Shown piece after piece: positions 18,417 through 25,640 of a stretch of 45,124 bases of DNA. The stretch's first letter is position 1. The number at the start of each line of letters is the position of its first letter. Below the pieces are notes generated by a model. That model saw only the letters and a list, made by a program, of their open reading frames with translations. It was not told the origin of the DNA and ran no database searches. Where the stretch lies: positions 1 through 45,124 of the IMG/VR virus record IMGVR_UViG_3300021127_000012; one strand, given 5' to 3'. Source of the stretch: a virus. A program made the translations under genes and the position numbers.

Positions 18417-19216
18417 TACTTTTCACCAATCTCTTTTATTATTATTTTAAAGAATTCTTCAGAAACCTTCTTATTTGCAAAAGTTCCTGGATGCAATCCA
18501 TCTCTTGCTACAGACCAGTAGGGATCGTTATTAGTATTTTCTAATTCTGCTAATTCCTTATCAACTGGAATATGGGGACCAATATTGACCTGATAATGAT
18601 TTTTTAAATCTGATTCCTCATATAAGTATCTTTCTCTATACAACCAAGATGAGTATATTAATTTTATACCCTTCAGTTCACAATATTTTTCTAGGAATTT
18701 AAGCATATCAAATGCCAAAAGCTTGTGGTCTTCGTAGCAAAATGATTTAACATATTGAATATCTTTTCTATGTGGCTTTACTCCGTCTAGAGTATCTGGA
18801 ATACACAAATCTTCATACTCTTTAGTTTCTGAATTATAATGTATAGACCTTGCTATATTTGGCAGGAATAGTACAATTAGATCTGGGTCCCCGTATTTCT
18901 CACAAAAGGAAAATACTCCTCTTACTATTGCATGGATTGAGAGACCACGTTTAGATATATTATAGTCTTTGACTTCTTTAGCAAATGAACCCTTTAATTT
19001 ATTTGATAATAAATTTGTCCACATATACTCTTCTGGAATTCCTTCTCCAAATGTGTAAGAGCATCCTGAATACAAAAAATTATATGTATTACTATTTAGT
19101 CTTTCAAAGTTTTTTGTTCGGAATCCATCTTTGTTTAGCTTATACTCAAATTCTGGCCCAGTTACTACAATCTTTTCGTCTGGGAATCTATAAAAACTTT
19201 CATATTCTTCCGTCAT
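18416..19216 (-). CDS. SGNH/GDSL-family hydrolase
   Basis: 266 residues. Block I is GCSYTFGEG (~50-58), with Ser as the candidate nucleophile. LIVLFLPNIAR (~113) fits the Asn block and ARDGLHPG (~234-241) supplies the Asp and His of block V. Such proteins are esterases, lipases or carbohydrate O-acyl (de)acetylases/transferases. No signal peptide is seen, so it acts in the cytoplasm or on the virion. Being coupled to the carbamoyltransferase, it probably works on the same glycan or small molecule. Confidence 0.8.
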   Translation of the reverse strand: MTEEYESFYRFPDEKIVVTGPEFEYKLNKDGFRTKNFERLNSNTYNFLYSGCSYTFGEGIPEEYMWTNLLSNKLKGSFAKEVKDYNISKRGLSIHAIVRGVFSFCEKYGDPDLIVLFLPNIARSIHYNSETKEYEDLCIPDTLDGVKPHRKDIQYVKSFCYEDHKLLAFDMLKFLEKYCELKGIKLIYSSWLYRERYLYEESDLKNHYQVNIGPHIPVDKELAELENTNNDPYWSVARDGLHPGTFANKKVSEEFFKIIIKEIGEK

Positions 19217-19250
19217 TTATTGGCACCTTTGTGATATACAAATTGTATCA

Positions 19251-19256
19251 TATAAT
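19251..19256 (+). promoter_or_regulatory. -10 element placing the start point on the sulfotransferase ATG
   Basis: TATAAT at 19251-19256; a start point seven bases after its end is 19263, exactly the A of the ATG. There is no Shine-Dalgarno, so a leaderless mRNA is likely. The -35 region is weak (TTTGTG at a 17-base spacing). The near-palindrome ATACAA-A-TTGTAT overlaps the spacer (19237-19249). Confidence 0.45.
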
Positions 19257-19262
19257 ATATGT

Positions 19263-20078
19263 ATGAATGAAAAATCATTATATTTCCATCACATACCAAA
19301 AACTGCTGGGGCCTTAACCTTTACAAGCTTAAATCATGGTGGCTTGAAAGATCAGATACAGAAAAAAGGCTTGATATACCATCAAGATAGAAATCATATA
19401 ATTAACTTGCTAGATGAGGATGAGATATCTCGTGCATCTTTTATAAATGGTCACTATGCAGCTGACCCTTACTATATAAACCCCAATACTCTGGGGATAA
19501 CTGTAATCAGAAATCCCGCCAGAAGAATCGTTAGTCATTTTTGGTGGTTTCTTGAGTATGAAAAGTATTTTGACAAATACAAAAAAGAGGATATGGATGA
19601 CCGATTAAAGTTTTTTGATATATGGATTAATAATGAAGAAGATATGCATATTAAATCAAACTTCCAAGCAAAGTTTCTTGTTAATAAACTTGATCAAAAT
19701 GTTATTAAAAATAATTACCCAATCTATCGTGGAGATCTTGAAGAATTAAGTCCAAGAATAGACCATGCAAAAGTATACAAAATAGGTTGGGGCGTAGACA
19801 ATACAGAAGTGACATTACAACAAGCAGAATCTATGCTTGAAAAAATGGCTGTAGTTGCTCGTACAGAAACAATTAATAATGATATGAATAAAATTATAGA
19901 ATTTATAAATGATTATCTTGATTTAAATGTAATCAATCCAAATATAGAAAAGCATAATGTAAATGAGGCTACCAAAGAATTCTTTAGTAACCTCAGTCAA
20001 CAAAATCTAAAAAGAATAGAAGAGTTTAATCAAATAGATTATTCACTTTGGGAAGATGTGAAGTCCAACCGCTTTTGA
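19263..20078 (+). CDS. PAPS-dependent sulfotransferase-like protein
   Basis: 271 residues. The 5'-phosphosulfate loop HIPKTAG lies at residues 10-16 and the 3'-phosphate motif VIRNPARRIVSHF at ~81-93, as in carbohydrate (heparan 2-O/6-O type) sulfotransferases. It would move sulfate from PAPS to a sugar or protein hydroxyl. It is the only plus-strand gene between 1 and 32.8 kb, flanked by a convergent gene that overlaps it by 40 bases, and looks like a later insertion. It has a distinctly Lys/Asn/Ile-rich composition. Confidence 0.85.
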   Translation: MNEKSLYFHHIPKTAGALTFTSLNHGGLKDQIQKKGLIYHQDRNHIINLLDEDEISRASFINGHYAADPYYINPNTLGITVIRNPARRIVSHFWWFLEYEKYFDKYKKEDMDDRLKFFDIWINNEEDMHIKSNFQAKFLVNKLDQNVIKNNYPIYRGDLEELSPRIDHAKVYKIGWGVDNTEVTLQQAESMLEKMAVVARTETINNDMNKIIEFINDYLDLNVINPNIEKHNVNEATKEFFSNLSQQNLKRIEEFNQIDYSLWEDVKSNRF

Positions 20079-20824
20079 TGGTCTGGGTATTTATCCCCAT
20101 GAGCATGCTCTCCATTAAAATACTTTCTTCCAGACTGATGTGGCTTATCCTTATCAGTTCCGTTTCTTTGCTTATCAAACTCGCATCTATCTGAATGTTC
20201 TTTTATCAAAGTTTCTTCACTAAACATATCACTAGCCAATTCAATATTAAACTTATCTATAAAATGTCTTGGGATAGGCATGAAGGCTGCAAGTAGATCT
20301 CCCTTTTTAATATGGATTTCTTTGTCAACCTCAGTGATTTTAAGATTAAATGTAAAGTCTCTTCTTAAGTTATCACTTTCAACAACACCTGTCATAGCCA
20401 TCACATTTGGAATAAAATAATTTGGCACTTGCATAGTCATTAAATTAATTCCTGGAGGAGTTCTTAGAGTATAACCATTTTGAATAGTTATAATGCCAGA
20501 GCCAAAAGAAGATACTACGGATTGAACATTTCCATTTTGTGGGCCATCCACAGAAAACTCTAGAGATTCATAATTTGGACCACCGTGCCAGATAGCAGTT
20601 ATGTCATACATAGATCTGATTGCAAATCCATACTGATTGCCTATATTTAATGGCAAGCAGTAATAAAAGTGTGCGTTAAACCAGTCCCTCTTTGGGTTTC
20701 CCCTTAAATCACAGATTGTTTCTTTATATGCTCCGTCCCCATCTAGTGCGTGTGGAACAACAACAATTCTATCATCTGGTATTACATTATCGCCTTCATT
20801 AATATAATTACCACTCGTTAGCAT
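20039..20824 (-). CDS. Conserved-looking protein of unknown family beside the oxygenases
   Basis: 261 residues, MLTSGNYINEGDNVIPDDRIVVVPHALDGDG.... It is beta-rich with FYYCLPLNIGNQYGFAIRS, GIITIQNGYTLRTPPGINLMTMQVPN, FNLKITEVDKEIHIKKGDLLAAFMPIPR, which reads like a double-stranded beta-helix. The C-terminal 50 residues are polar and His-rich (HQSGRKYFNGEHAHGDKYPDHQKR). It may belong to an unnamed group found with 2OG oxygenases in environmental phages (I think of DUF6065, but am not certain). It overlaps the upstream oxygenase by 17 bases and is part of the same operon. Confidence 0.7.
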   Translation of the reverse strand: MLTSGNYINEGDNVIPDDRIVVVPHALDGDGAYKETICDLRGNPKRDWFNAHFYYCLPLNIGNQYGFAIRSMYDITAIWHGGPNYESLEFSVDGPQNGNVQSVVSSFGSGIITIQNGYTLRTPPGINLMTMQVPNYFIPNVMAMTGVVESDNLRRDFTFNLKITEVDKEIHIKKGDLLAAFMPIPRHFIDKFNIELASDMFSEETLIKEHSDRCEFDKQRNGTDKDKPHQSGRKYFNGEHAHGDKYPDHQKRLDFTSSQSE

Positions 20825-21362
20825 GCCTATCCTCTGCTGTCCAGAACGATGCTAAGGTATATCTAGTCCCGCCAGAAATTTTAGTTACCCCATGCCAATG
20901 CTCGGCATCGCCTGGATGGATTGCAACTTTGCCAGCTTTTGGCTTAATATAAAAATCATTTTTTGGATAGTATGTTTCTCCACCATCAAAATCATCATTT
21001 AAATATAGAATAGAGCCATACAATCTATGCTTATAATTTTCAAAATGAATGTCATCATTCTCCATATTGTCGCAATGTGGAGGTTGCTCCATTCCATCAA
21101 ACCATCTAACCATATGTATCCCGTCTGAATAGATATGATCTAGATTATAATGATCAATAATTACTTTTTGAATTCTTTTTCTTATTTCTGAAAGCAAGGC
21201 TTTCTCTGGCATGTCAAGTGGATCTGATCCAAAGTGAACAACACGGCTCTCCCAAAAATCATCACCGCCAGAACCCCAGCGATCAGTACTTCTTGCAAAG
21301 TTTAATAGAAGATCATTCTCTTCTTTGCTGATTATATCCTCTACAACAACTGGATTAAACAT
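20808..21362 (-). CDS. 2OG-Fe(II) oxygenase, prolyl 4-hydroxylase type
   Basis: 184 residues, a complete single-domain enzyme. Iron ligands are His96 and Asp98 (PPHCDN) and His157 (AEHWHGV). Arg167 in GGTRYTLASFW should bind 2-oxoglutarate. The core GSILYLNDDFDGGETYY...KPKAGKVAIHPGD is the classic prolyl 4-hydroxylase-like pattern. It uses 2-oxoglutarate and oxygen to hydroxylate a protein, peptide or small molecule. It overlaps both neighbours (8 and 17 bases), so it is cotranslated with another oxygenase. Confidence 0.9.
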   Translation of the reverse strand: MFNPVVVEDIISKEENDLLLNFARSTDRWGSGGDDFWESRVVHFGSDPLDMPEKALLSEIRKRIQKVIIDHYNLDHIYSDGIHMVRWFDGMEQPPHCDNMENDDIHFENYKHRLYGSILYLNDDFDGGETYYPKNDFYIKPKAGKVAIHPGDAEHWHGVTKISGGTRYTLASFWTAEDRHANEW

Positions 21363-21966
21363 TATACTCTACTGGCCTAGTCGCATATCTGAACCAATTT
21401 ACGGCTGCATAACGAGTACCCTTTGTAACAGGTACAACTCTATGTAGATATGGAAAGTCACTACAAAATACAATAACGTCTCCAGCCTTTGGCTTATAAG
21501 AAATTCCAAAATGTTTGTATTCTATTTCTCCGCCTTCATAGTCATCATTAAAATAAACAGTAATTGAAACTGCTCTTGGATATCTCATTCCAGTATCTGT
21601 GTGCCAGTCAAACTTGTCCATGTACCCGTACTTCAATACGATCCAGCCACTTCCAGTAACTGGTTCTATAGCATAATGATTTCTAAAATCTTCAAGGGAT
21701 TCGTCCCCAACCAACTTAATCTTTTTAAGCAAGTTCTTCTTTGGGCTATCTGGCTCATCAAGAAGATAATCCTGCAATAGATAGTCATAACAACTCCTAT
21801 ATTGTTTCATTAATTCCGTCGCCAAGGCGTTATCTACATTTACAACTTCTGCTGGGGCAAGGAATTCTCCTACTGCCTCTTCTATCTCAGCAACTGTTAA
21901 ATTTGAAACAATAGAGCCAAAATTATAAACTATAATTCCTGGAGCTATTTCTCTTTTGCTATTCAT
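21355..21966 (-). CDS. 2OG-Fe(II) oxygenase, prolyl 4-hydroxylase type
   Basis: 203 residues. Ligands His122 and Asp124 (FDWHTDTG), His175 (YLHRVVPV) and 2-oxoglutarate Arg185 (KGTRYAAVNWF). The middle SITVYFNDDYEGGEIEY and KPKAGDVIVF is the P4H-type double-stranded beta-helix. The ~100 N-terminal residues form a helical extension. It differs from the next gene in sequence, so the two probably have different substrates or act in sequence. The start follows a GGAT-like site. Confidence 0.9.
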   Translation of the reverse strand: MNSKREIAPGIIVYNFGSIVSNLTVAEIEEAVGEFLAPAEVVNVDNALATELMKQYRSCYDYLLQDYLLDEPDSPKKNLLKKIKLVGDESLEDFRNHYAIEPVTGSGWIVLKYGYMDKFDWHTDTGMRYPRAVSITVYFNDDYEGGEIEYKHFGISYKPKAGDVIVFCSDFPYLHRVVPVTKGTRYAAVNWFRYATRPVEYNV

Positions 21967-22013
21967 ATAAATCCTATCTTTACAATTAGTATATCAAATT
22001 TTAAATTACTATA

Positions 22014-22631
22014 TTAAAAAAGTCCCAGGGCTTTCTGGTAGTTCCAGCATCTTTTAGCATGTTCATTTTTATACCACTCTTCAGTATAATTAAACCACCA
22101 ATGATCTGGTTCTACAAAGTGGAAAAATATCATAGCAACCACCCCATCTTTACCGAACTCATCTCTCCAGTGTACCTGATCTTCTCCATAATAAGCTAGG
22201 GCGGTATTAGGTTCTAGGTGGTACTCTTTGTTTTCTACCCATAATGGCCATTCATTATCTTGATAGACACACATATCTATTGTGTATGTACAAGCATTTG
22301 AATCAAGATGGTGCAATAAATTTGACCTAGAGTTATCATATTCAGACCATAGTGTATAGCTTGGAACAAGTGTCTCGCTATTAAATACCTTTCGTGCTAC
22401 TGGCAATAAATACTCAGTTATTTCATCTAGAACTGATGAATTTGCAACTTTTCTATACATATCATCTTCATAGTTGTATTGTTTATTTTCAACTTTTTCT
22501 TTTAGATGATTTAGTAAATATTGATATTTGTCTGGTGGAAGCAAATCATTTATCTTGATTGGCTCTACGTCTTTATACTTTCTTTCAAACCCAAATTCTT
22601 TATCTATTTCAGATGAATCTCTATTGTACAT
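22014..22631 (-). CDS. 2OG-Fe(II) oxygenase-like protein, divergent
   Basis: 205 residues. A candidate iron triad is His108 and Asp110 (LLHHLDSNACTYTIDMC) with His154 (DQVHWRD). The 2-oxoglutarate residue is not a clear RxS; Lys161 or a later residue may take its place. The pattern SNACTYTIDMCVY...WPLWVENKEYHLEPNTALAYYG is shared with the following gene product, making the two paralogues. The C terminus EPDHWWFNYTEEW is aromatic. It could be active or a degenerate, structural version. Confidence 0.75.
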   Translation of the reverse strand: MYNRDSSEIDKEFGFERKYKDVEPIKINDLLPPDKYQYLLNHLKEKVENKQYNYEDDMYRKVANSSVLDEITEYLLPVARKVFNSETLVPSYTLWSEYDNSRSNLLHHLDSNACTYTIDMCVYQDNEWPLWVENKEYHLEPNTALAYYGEDQVHWRDEFGKDGVVAMIFFHFVEPDHWWFNYTEEWYKNEHAKRCWNYQKALGLF

Positions 22632-23390
22632 TTACTTGTTCCCCTGTATTATAGATTGAACTACATCTGGTACTTCTGCATAACTATGACATTCACATCT
22701 TTGTTGTCCCGCAGGAACTTGTGGCTGAGCGTATGTTCCCGTTGCCTCAAAGTATCTAACATCTGCGTCCGCTCCATATTGTCTGAATGTCTCTGCTACC
22801 AATTCTAGTCCGCCCCTTTCCATAGCGAGATTGTACCAATGGTCTGGCTTTACAAAATGTAAAAACAACAATGTTAAATAATCATCATCTGTTGTATTCT
22901 GTGGATATTCTGGTCTAGAGTGAACTTGCTGCTGCCCATAAAAACAAATTGCTGAATTTTCTGCTTCTGAAAAAAGAGTACCATCAACTTCAATGCCCCA
23001 GTCAACATTATTCTTTTCAATACACATATCAATTGAATGTTGGCATGCATGTTGATCCATATGCTTCCATAGATGTGGAATATTGCCATTTTGTTTTTGG
23101 TATCTTGATGTATAATGAAATGATTTTACAAGAGTATCATCTTGATAGATTTCTCTTGCTCTTTGCAGCATAATCTCTTCAATGTCTGGATCAAATTCTA
23201 TGTTAGCTTCCCATCTACCTAGGGATGTATGATAAAAATATTCCCCGCCTGGTCCCCATGGGATACTGGTTACTGTGTCTTTTATTCTTTTAAAAATATC
23301 ATCAGAAAACATATTGTCTACCTTCTTTGGCTCTTTTACAGCTGGAAGGTGCCATTTTATATTTGGACTGTCATCTGCTTTTGTTGGCAT
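22632..23390 (-). CDS. 2OG-Fe(II) oxygenase-like protein with Cys-rich C terminus
   Basis: 252 residues. Candidate ligands His110 and Asp112 (LWKHMDQHACQHSIDMC) and His157 (QQVHSRPEY). It shares H-x-D-x3-AC-x3-IDMC, the 'W-GIEV' strand and FLHFVKPDHW with the 205-residue neighbour: a duplication. The C-terminal ~50 residues add QQRCECHSY, a possible metal- or partner-binding tail. First gene of the oxygenase operon: its own -10 lies at 23414-23419, and the next ATG follows its stop at once. Confidence 0.75.
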   Translation of the reverse strand: MPTKADDSPNIKWHLPAVKEPKKVDNMFSDDIFKRIKDTVTSIPWGPGGEYFYHTSLGRWEANIEFDPDIEEIMLQRAREIYQDDTLVKSFHYTSRYQKQNGNIPHLWKHMDQHACQHSIDMCIEKNNVDWGIEVDGTLFSEAENSAICFYGQQQVHSRPEYPQNTTDDDYLTLLFLHFVKPDHWYNLAMERGGLELVAETFRQYGADADVRYFEATGTYAQPQVPAGQQRCECHSYAEVPDVVQSIIQGNK

Positions 23391-23413
23391 TTAAATATTA
23401 CCCCTTTTCTTCA

Positions 23414-23419
23414 ATTATA
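23414..23419 (-). promoter_or_regulatory. Extended -10 promoter for the oxygenase operon
   Basis: Minus strand TGA-TATAAT in the 82-base gap, just after the hairpin at 23445-23474. The -35 (TAGATT at 17 bases) is poor, but the TGn extension may compensate. The predicted start is about 17 bases before the ATG, which is preceded by AAAAGGGG. This allows the oxygenases to be expressed apart from the fibres. Confidence 0.5.
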
Positions 23420-23444
23420 TCAGTTTTTTATTATTTAATCTAGT

Positions 23445-23474
23445 AGTACTAAGAGTGCAGGCACTCTTAGTACT
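23445..23474 (-). terminator. 14-base perfect inverted repeat after the proline-rich gene
   Basis: AGTACTAAGAGTGC-AG-GCACTCTTAGTACT, a perfect 14-base stem whose first bases overlap the TAG stop of the proline-rich gene. On the minus strand it is followed by ACTAGATTAAATAATAAAAAAC, not a clean U tract, so it could also be an RNA stabiliser or a protein site. Confidence 0.55.
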
Positions 23475-24174
23475 ATTCTTTCCACCAATCTGGAGATTTC
23501 TGCTGAGGTATAGCAGTTGGTACTGCTGGTACTGTAGGAAGTGCTGGTACAGTAGGTGGAGTAACTGGGACTCTTGGTGGCAATTTTGGTGGTGGTGCCA
23601 CTGGTGGTGGTGCCACTGGTGGATGCACAGGTGGAGGTGGAGTAACTGGGATGCTTGGTGGCAATTTTGGAGGCGGAGCGACTGGTGGTGGTAATACTGG
23701 TGGAACCACAGGTGGAACCACAGGTGGAACTACTGGAGGAACCACTGGTGGTGGCAATACAGGAGGTGGCAATACAGGAGGTGGCAATACAGGAGGTGGC
23801 AATACAGGAGGTGGAGTTGGGTTTGGTATAACTCCAGTAGTAGTTTTATATGGACCTACTCCTGCAGCATTTCTTGCTCTAATATTAAAAGTATAAGTAT
23901 TTCCAATTACAAAAGAACCAGTTACTGGTATTGATCCACCAGCAGTGGATAATGTTCCTGAATATGTTAAATTTACGGCAGTTCCTGTTGAATCTGTTAT
24001 ATCTCCAGTATCTGTTCCCGACCCAACTAAGGGCAAGAGGGTAGAACCATTATTATTTATAACGCCATAAGTAATAGTAACTTGAGTTGTACTGTTTACT
24101 GTTGCAGTAGCAGTAGCTGGTGCTGATGGTACACCTAATGTATTACCTGCCAAATTAGATGTAATACCAGACAT
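23473..24174 (-). CDS. Fibronectin-like plus proline-rich fibre or adhesin protein
   Basis: 233 residues. Residues ~14-118 look like one fibronectin type III domain (PSAPATATATV...YTFNIRARNAAGVGPY). Residues ~120-225 are a long proline-rich rod: PPPVL/LPPPV repeats, VPPV repeats, then two copies of VAPPPKLPP-x-x-PVTPP. The tail is QQKSPDWWKE. The rod should form polyproline II helix, like hydroxyproline-rich plant wall proteins or proline-rich stalks. It has no signal peptide, so a virion part is likely. It stands between the fibre genes and the prolyl hydroxylase-like genes. Confidence 0.85.
   Translation of the reverse strand: MSGITSNLAGNTLGVPSAPATATATVNSTTQVTITYGVINNNGSTLLPLVGSGTDTGDITDSTGTAVNLTYSGTLSTAGGSIPVTGSFVIGNTYTFNIRARNAAGVGPYKTTTGVIPNPTPPPVLPPPVLPPPVLPPPVLPPPVVPPVVPPVVPPVVPPVLPPPVAPPPKLPPSIPVTPPPPVHPPVAPPPVAPPPKLPPRVPVTPPTVPALPTVPAVPTAIPQQKSPDWWKE
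23558..23688. repeat. Direct repeat with an 81-base offset inside the proline-rich gene
   Basis: A ~50-base segment beginning GGAGTAACTGGGA at 23558 recurs at 23639 with a few changes. It encodes the two VAPPPKLPP(S/R)(I/V)PVTPP blocks. Internal duplication of whole codons (27 codons) preserves frame. Confidence 0.75.
23699..23746. repeat. Four 12-base tandem repeats
   Basis: Unit GGTGGAACCACA repeated four times with minor changes, encoding VPP(V) repeats on the minus strand. Copy number changes would alter rod length by four residues per unit without shifting frame. Confidence 0.8.
23750..23809. repeat. Four identical 15-base tandem repeats
   Basis: GGTGGCAATACAGGA occurs four times in exact succession and encodes LPPPV on the minus strand. 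Identity at synonymous positions points to recent slippage or unequal recombination. Not a CRISPR: there are no spacers. Confidence 0.9.
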
Positions 24175-24175
24175 A

Positions 24176-25573
24176 TTATGTTAAACCGTTTCCGCTGATC
24201 ATCCAGACACCAGCAGATGTAGGTCCTGCTACCTTAACTACTGTAGCCATACCATATGCAGCCAAAGTTCTTGTTCCTGTTGCTCCTGTTCCAGCTAAAT
24301 ACATTGTATCTGTTGTAATAGCAATAGATGTTGTAACTGCTGCTGCATTTATTACAACAAAGGTAAATCCAATAGGTAATGCTAAAGTAGCTGCAGCTGG
24401 AATTGTAACAGTCTGTCCAGTTGTAGTGTAATACAAATGTTTTCCATTATCTGCTGCTGTAATTGTATAAGCACCTGGATTTAGATTTTGTGGCAACCCC
24501 ATATAACCAATTTGTCCTGCAGTTGTAACTGTTCCTGCTGCTGGCAGAACTGTTGATCCTAGTGTTCCTGCTGCTATATTTGCAGCTGTTAGAGATGTAA
24601 GAGAAGCTCCACTTCCACTAAATCCTCCATAAGATGACACTAATCCTGCATCTGTTAAAGTAAACAATACTGTAGTGTAGGCACTATTTATTATTTCAAA
24701 TCCACCAGTGCTGTTTATTCTAAAAAATTTATTTGCGTTTGTAGCTCCGATAGTTGTATTTGTCGCTGTCAAGAATCCTGCATATCCTGCACCTCCGTAT
24801 GTGTTATTTGTGCTTATTGTTAAAGCAGATGAACCTGTCGTACCACCAGTCATGCTAACAGTACTCAAAGTTCCTACAGAAGTCAAAGATGAGCTAGTAA
24901 TTCCAGATGCTAATGTTGTACCCGATAGGTTGGCTGCTGGAATTGATCCTGCAGTTACGGTTCCGACTGTTGTTATAGAGGCTGATCCTGCAATTGGAGA
25001 ATATGTTGTTCCCGCTGCAGTTGTAGTTAAATATGTATTTGTATCTACTGAAAGTAATCCAGTTGCAGAGGTTTTAACAAATCCAGCTGTAGGGAGTGCT
25101 CCAAGAGTGATGGTTGAGGTAGATTTTCCAATTACAATAGGGTTTATGCCTGTTCCCGCCACACCAATATTTATTGTACCTGTAGTTAAAGCAGATCCGC
25201 CAATATTAATAGAACCTGTAGATATATTTGTGAATAATGTAGCAGTAGTTCCTGTTGCTGATGCAGCATTTATAACATCAATAGTTGGAGTTGTAATAGT
25301 TGGAGATGATGAAGTAATCATTGTTCCAGAGGTCGGAAGAGTAATAGTTGTAGCACCTGAAGTTGTAAATATTAAAGAGTTTCCTGTTGTAGAAAGAGGA
25401 ACAGTATATCTAGTTGTTGAAGGAGAATAATAGAGGTTTCCAGAGGAATCAACCTCCATACTTCCAGCTGTTGGAGTTGTTAAAAGAGTTGCTGAGGTTG
25501 AAGTAAATTTAATTGGTGCAACAGTTGCTGTTCCTGCTGCATACACTAAACCAACTTTAAATGCTTTTGTCAC
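24176..25573 (-). CDS. Tail fibre-like structural protein
   Basis: 465 residues, Thr/Ser/Gly/Ala-rich beta repeats. It begins MTKAFKVGLVYAAGTATVAPIKFTS and contains AGSMEVDSSGNLYYSPS, also seen in the next fibre (AGQIYYNTSGNLYFS). Repeats of the kind LTTPTIDVINAASATG and SNTTIGATNANKFFRINSTGG follow. The C-terminal ~110 residues (YTITAADNGKHLYYTTTGQTVTIPA...VVINAAAVTTSIAI) resemble the globular fibre-tip domain common in environmental phages. It ends one base before the proline-rich gene. Confidence 0.85.
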   Translation of the reverse strand: MTKAFKVGLVYAAGTATVAPIKFTSTSATLLTTPTAGSMEVDSSGNLYYSPSTTRYTVPLSTTGNSLIFTTSGATTITLPTSGTMITSSSPTITTPTIDVINAASATGTTATLFTNISTGSINIGGSALTTGTINIGVAGTGINPIVIGKSTSTITLGALPTAGFVKTSATGLLSVDTNTYLTTTAAGTTYSPIAGSASITTVGTVTAGSIPAANLSGTTLASGITSSSLTSVGTLSTVSMTGGTTGSSALTISTNNTYGGAGYAGFLTATNTTIGATNANKFFRINSTGGFEIINSAYTTVLFTLTDAGLVSSYGGFSGSGASLTSLTAANIAAGTLGSTVLPAAGTVTTAGQIGYMGLPQNLNPGAYTITAADNGKHLYYTTTGQTVTIPAAATLALPIGFTFVVINAAAVTTSIAITTDTMYLAGTGATGTRTLAAYGMATVVKVAGPTSAGVWMISGNGLT

Positions 25574-25593
25574 TTTTCACTCTCCCAATTCAA

Positions 25594-25621
25594 AAGGGGT
25601 GGGATGTTACTCCCACCCCTT
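25594..25621 (-). terminator. Terminator after the long fibre gene
   Basis: AAGGGGTGGGA-TGTTAC-TCCCACCCCTT, a perfect 11-base stem; on the minus strand it is followed by TTTTGAATTGGGAGAG. It sits between the 815- and 465-residue fibre genes and should limit read-through into the latter. Confidence 0.8.
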
Positions 25622-25640
25622 CATTGTATCATTACTAATA

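Noticed and set aside
23558-23815. Possible CRISPR-like repeat array
   Set aside because: Repeats are contiguous without spacers and encode proline-rich peptide units.
24708-25430. 240-residue open frame on the plus strand
   Set aside because: Complement of the fibre gene; its Val/Pro-rich composition simply mirrors Thr/Ser/Gly repeats. No ribosome site.
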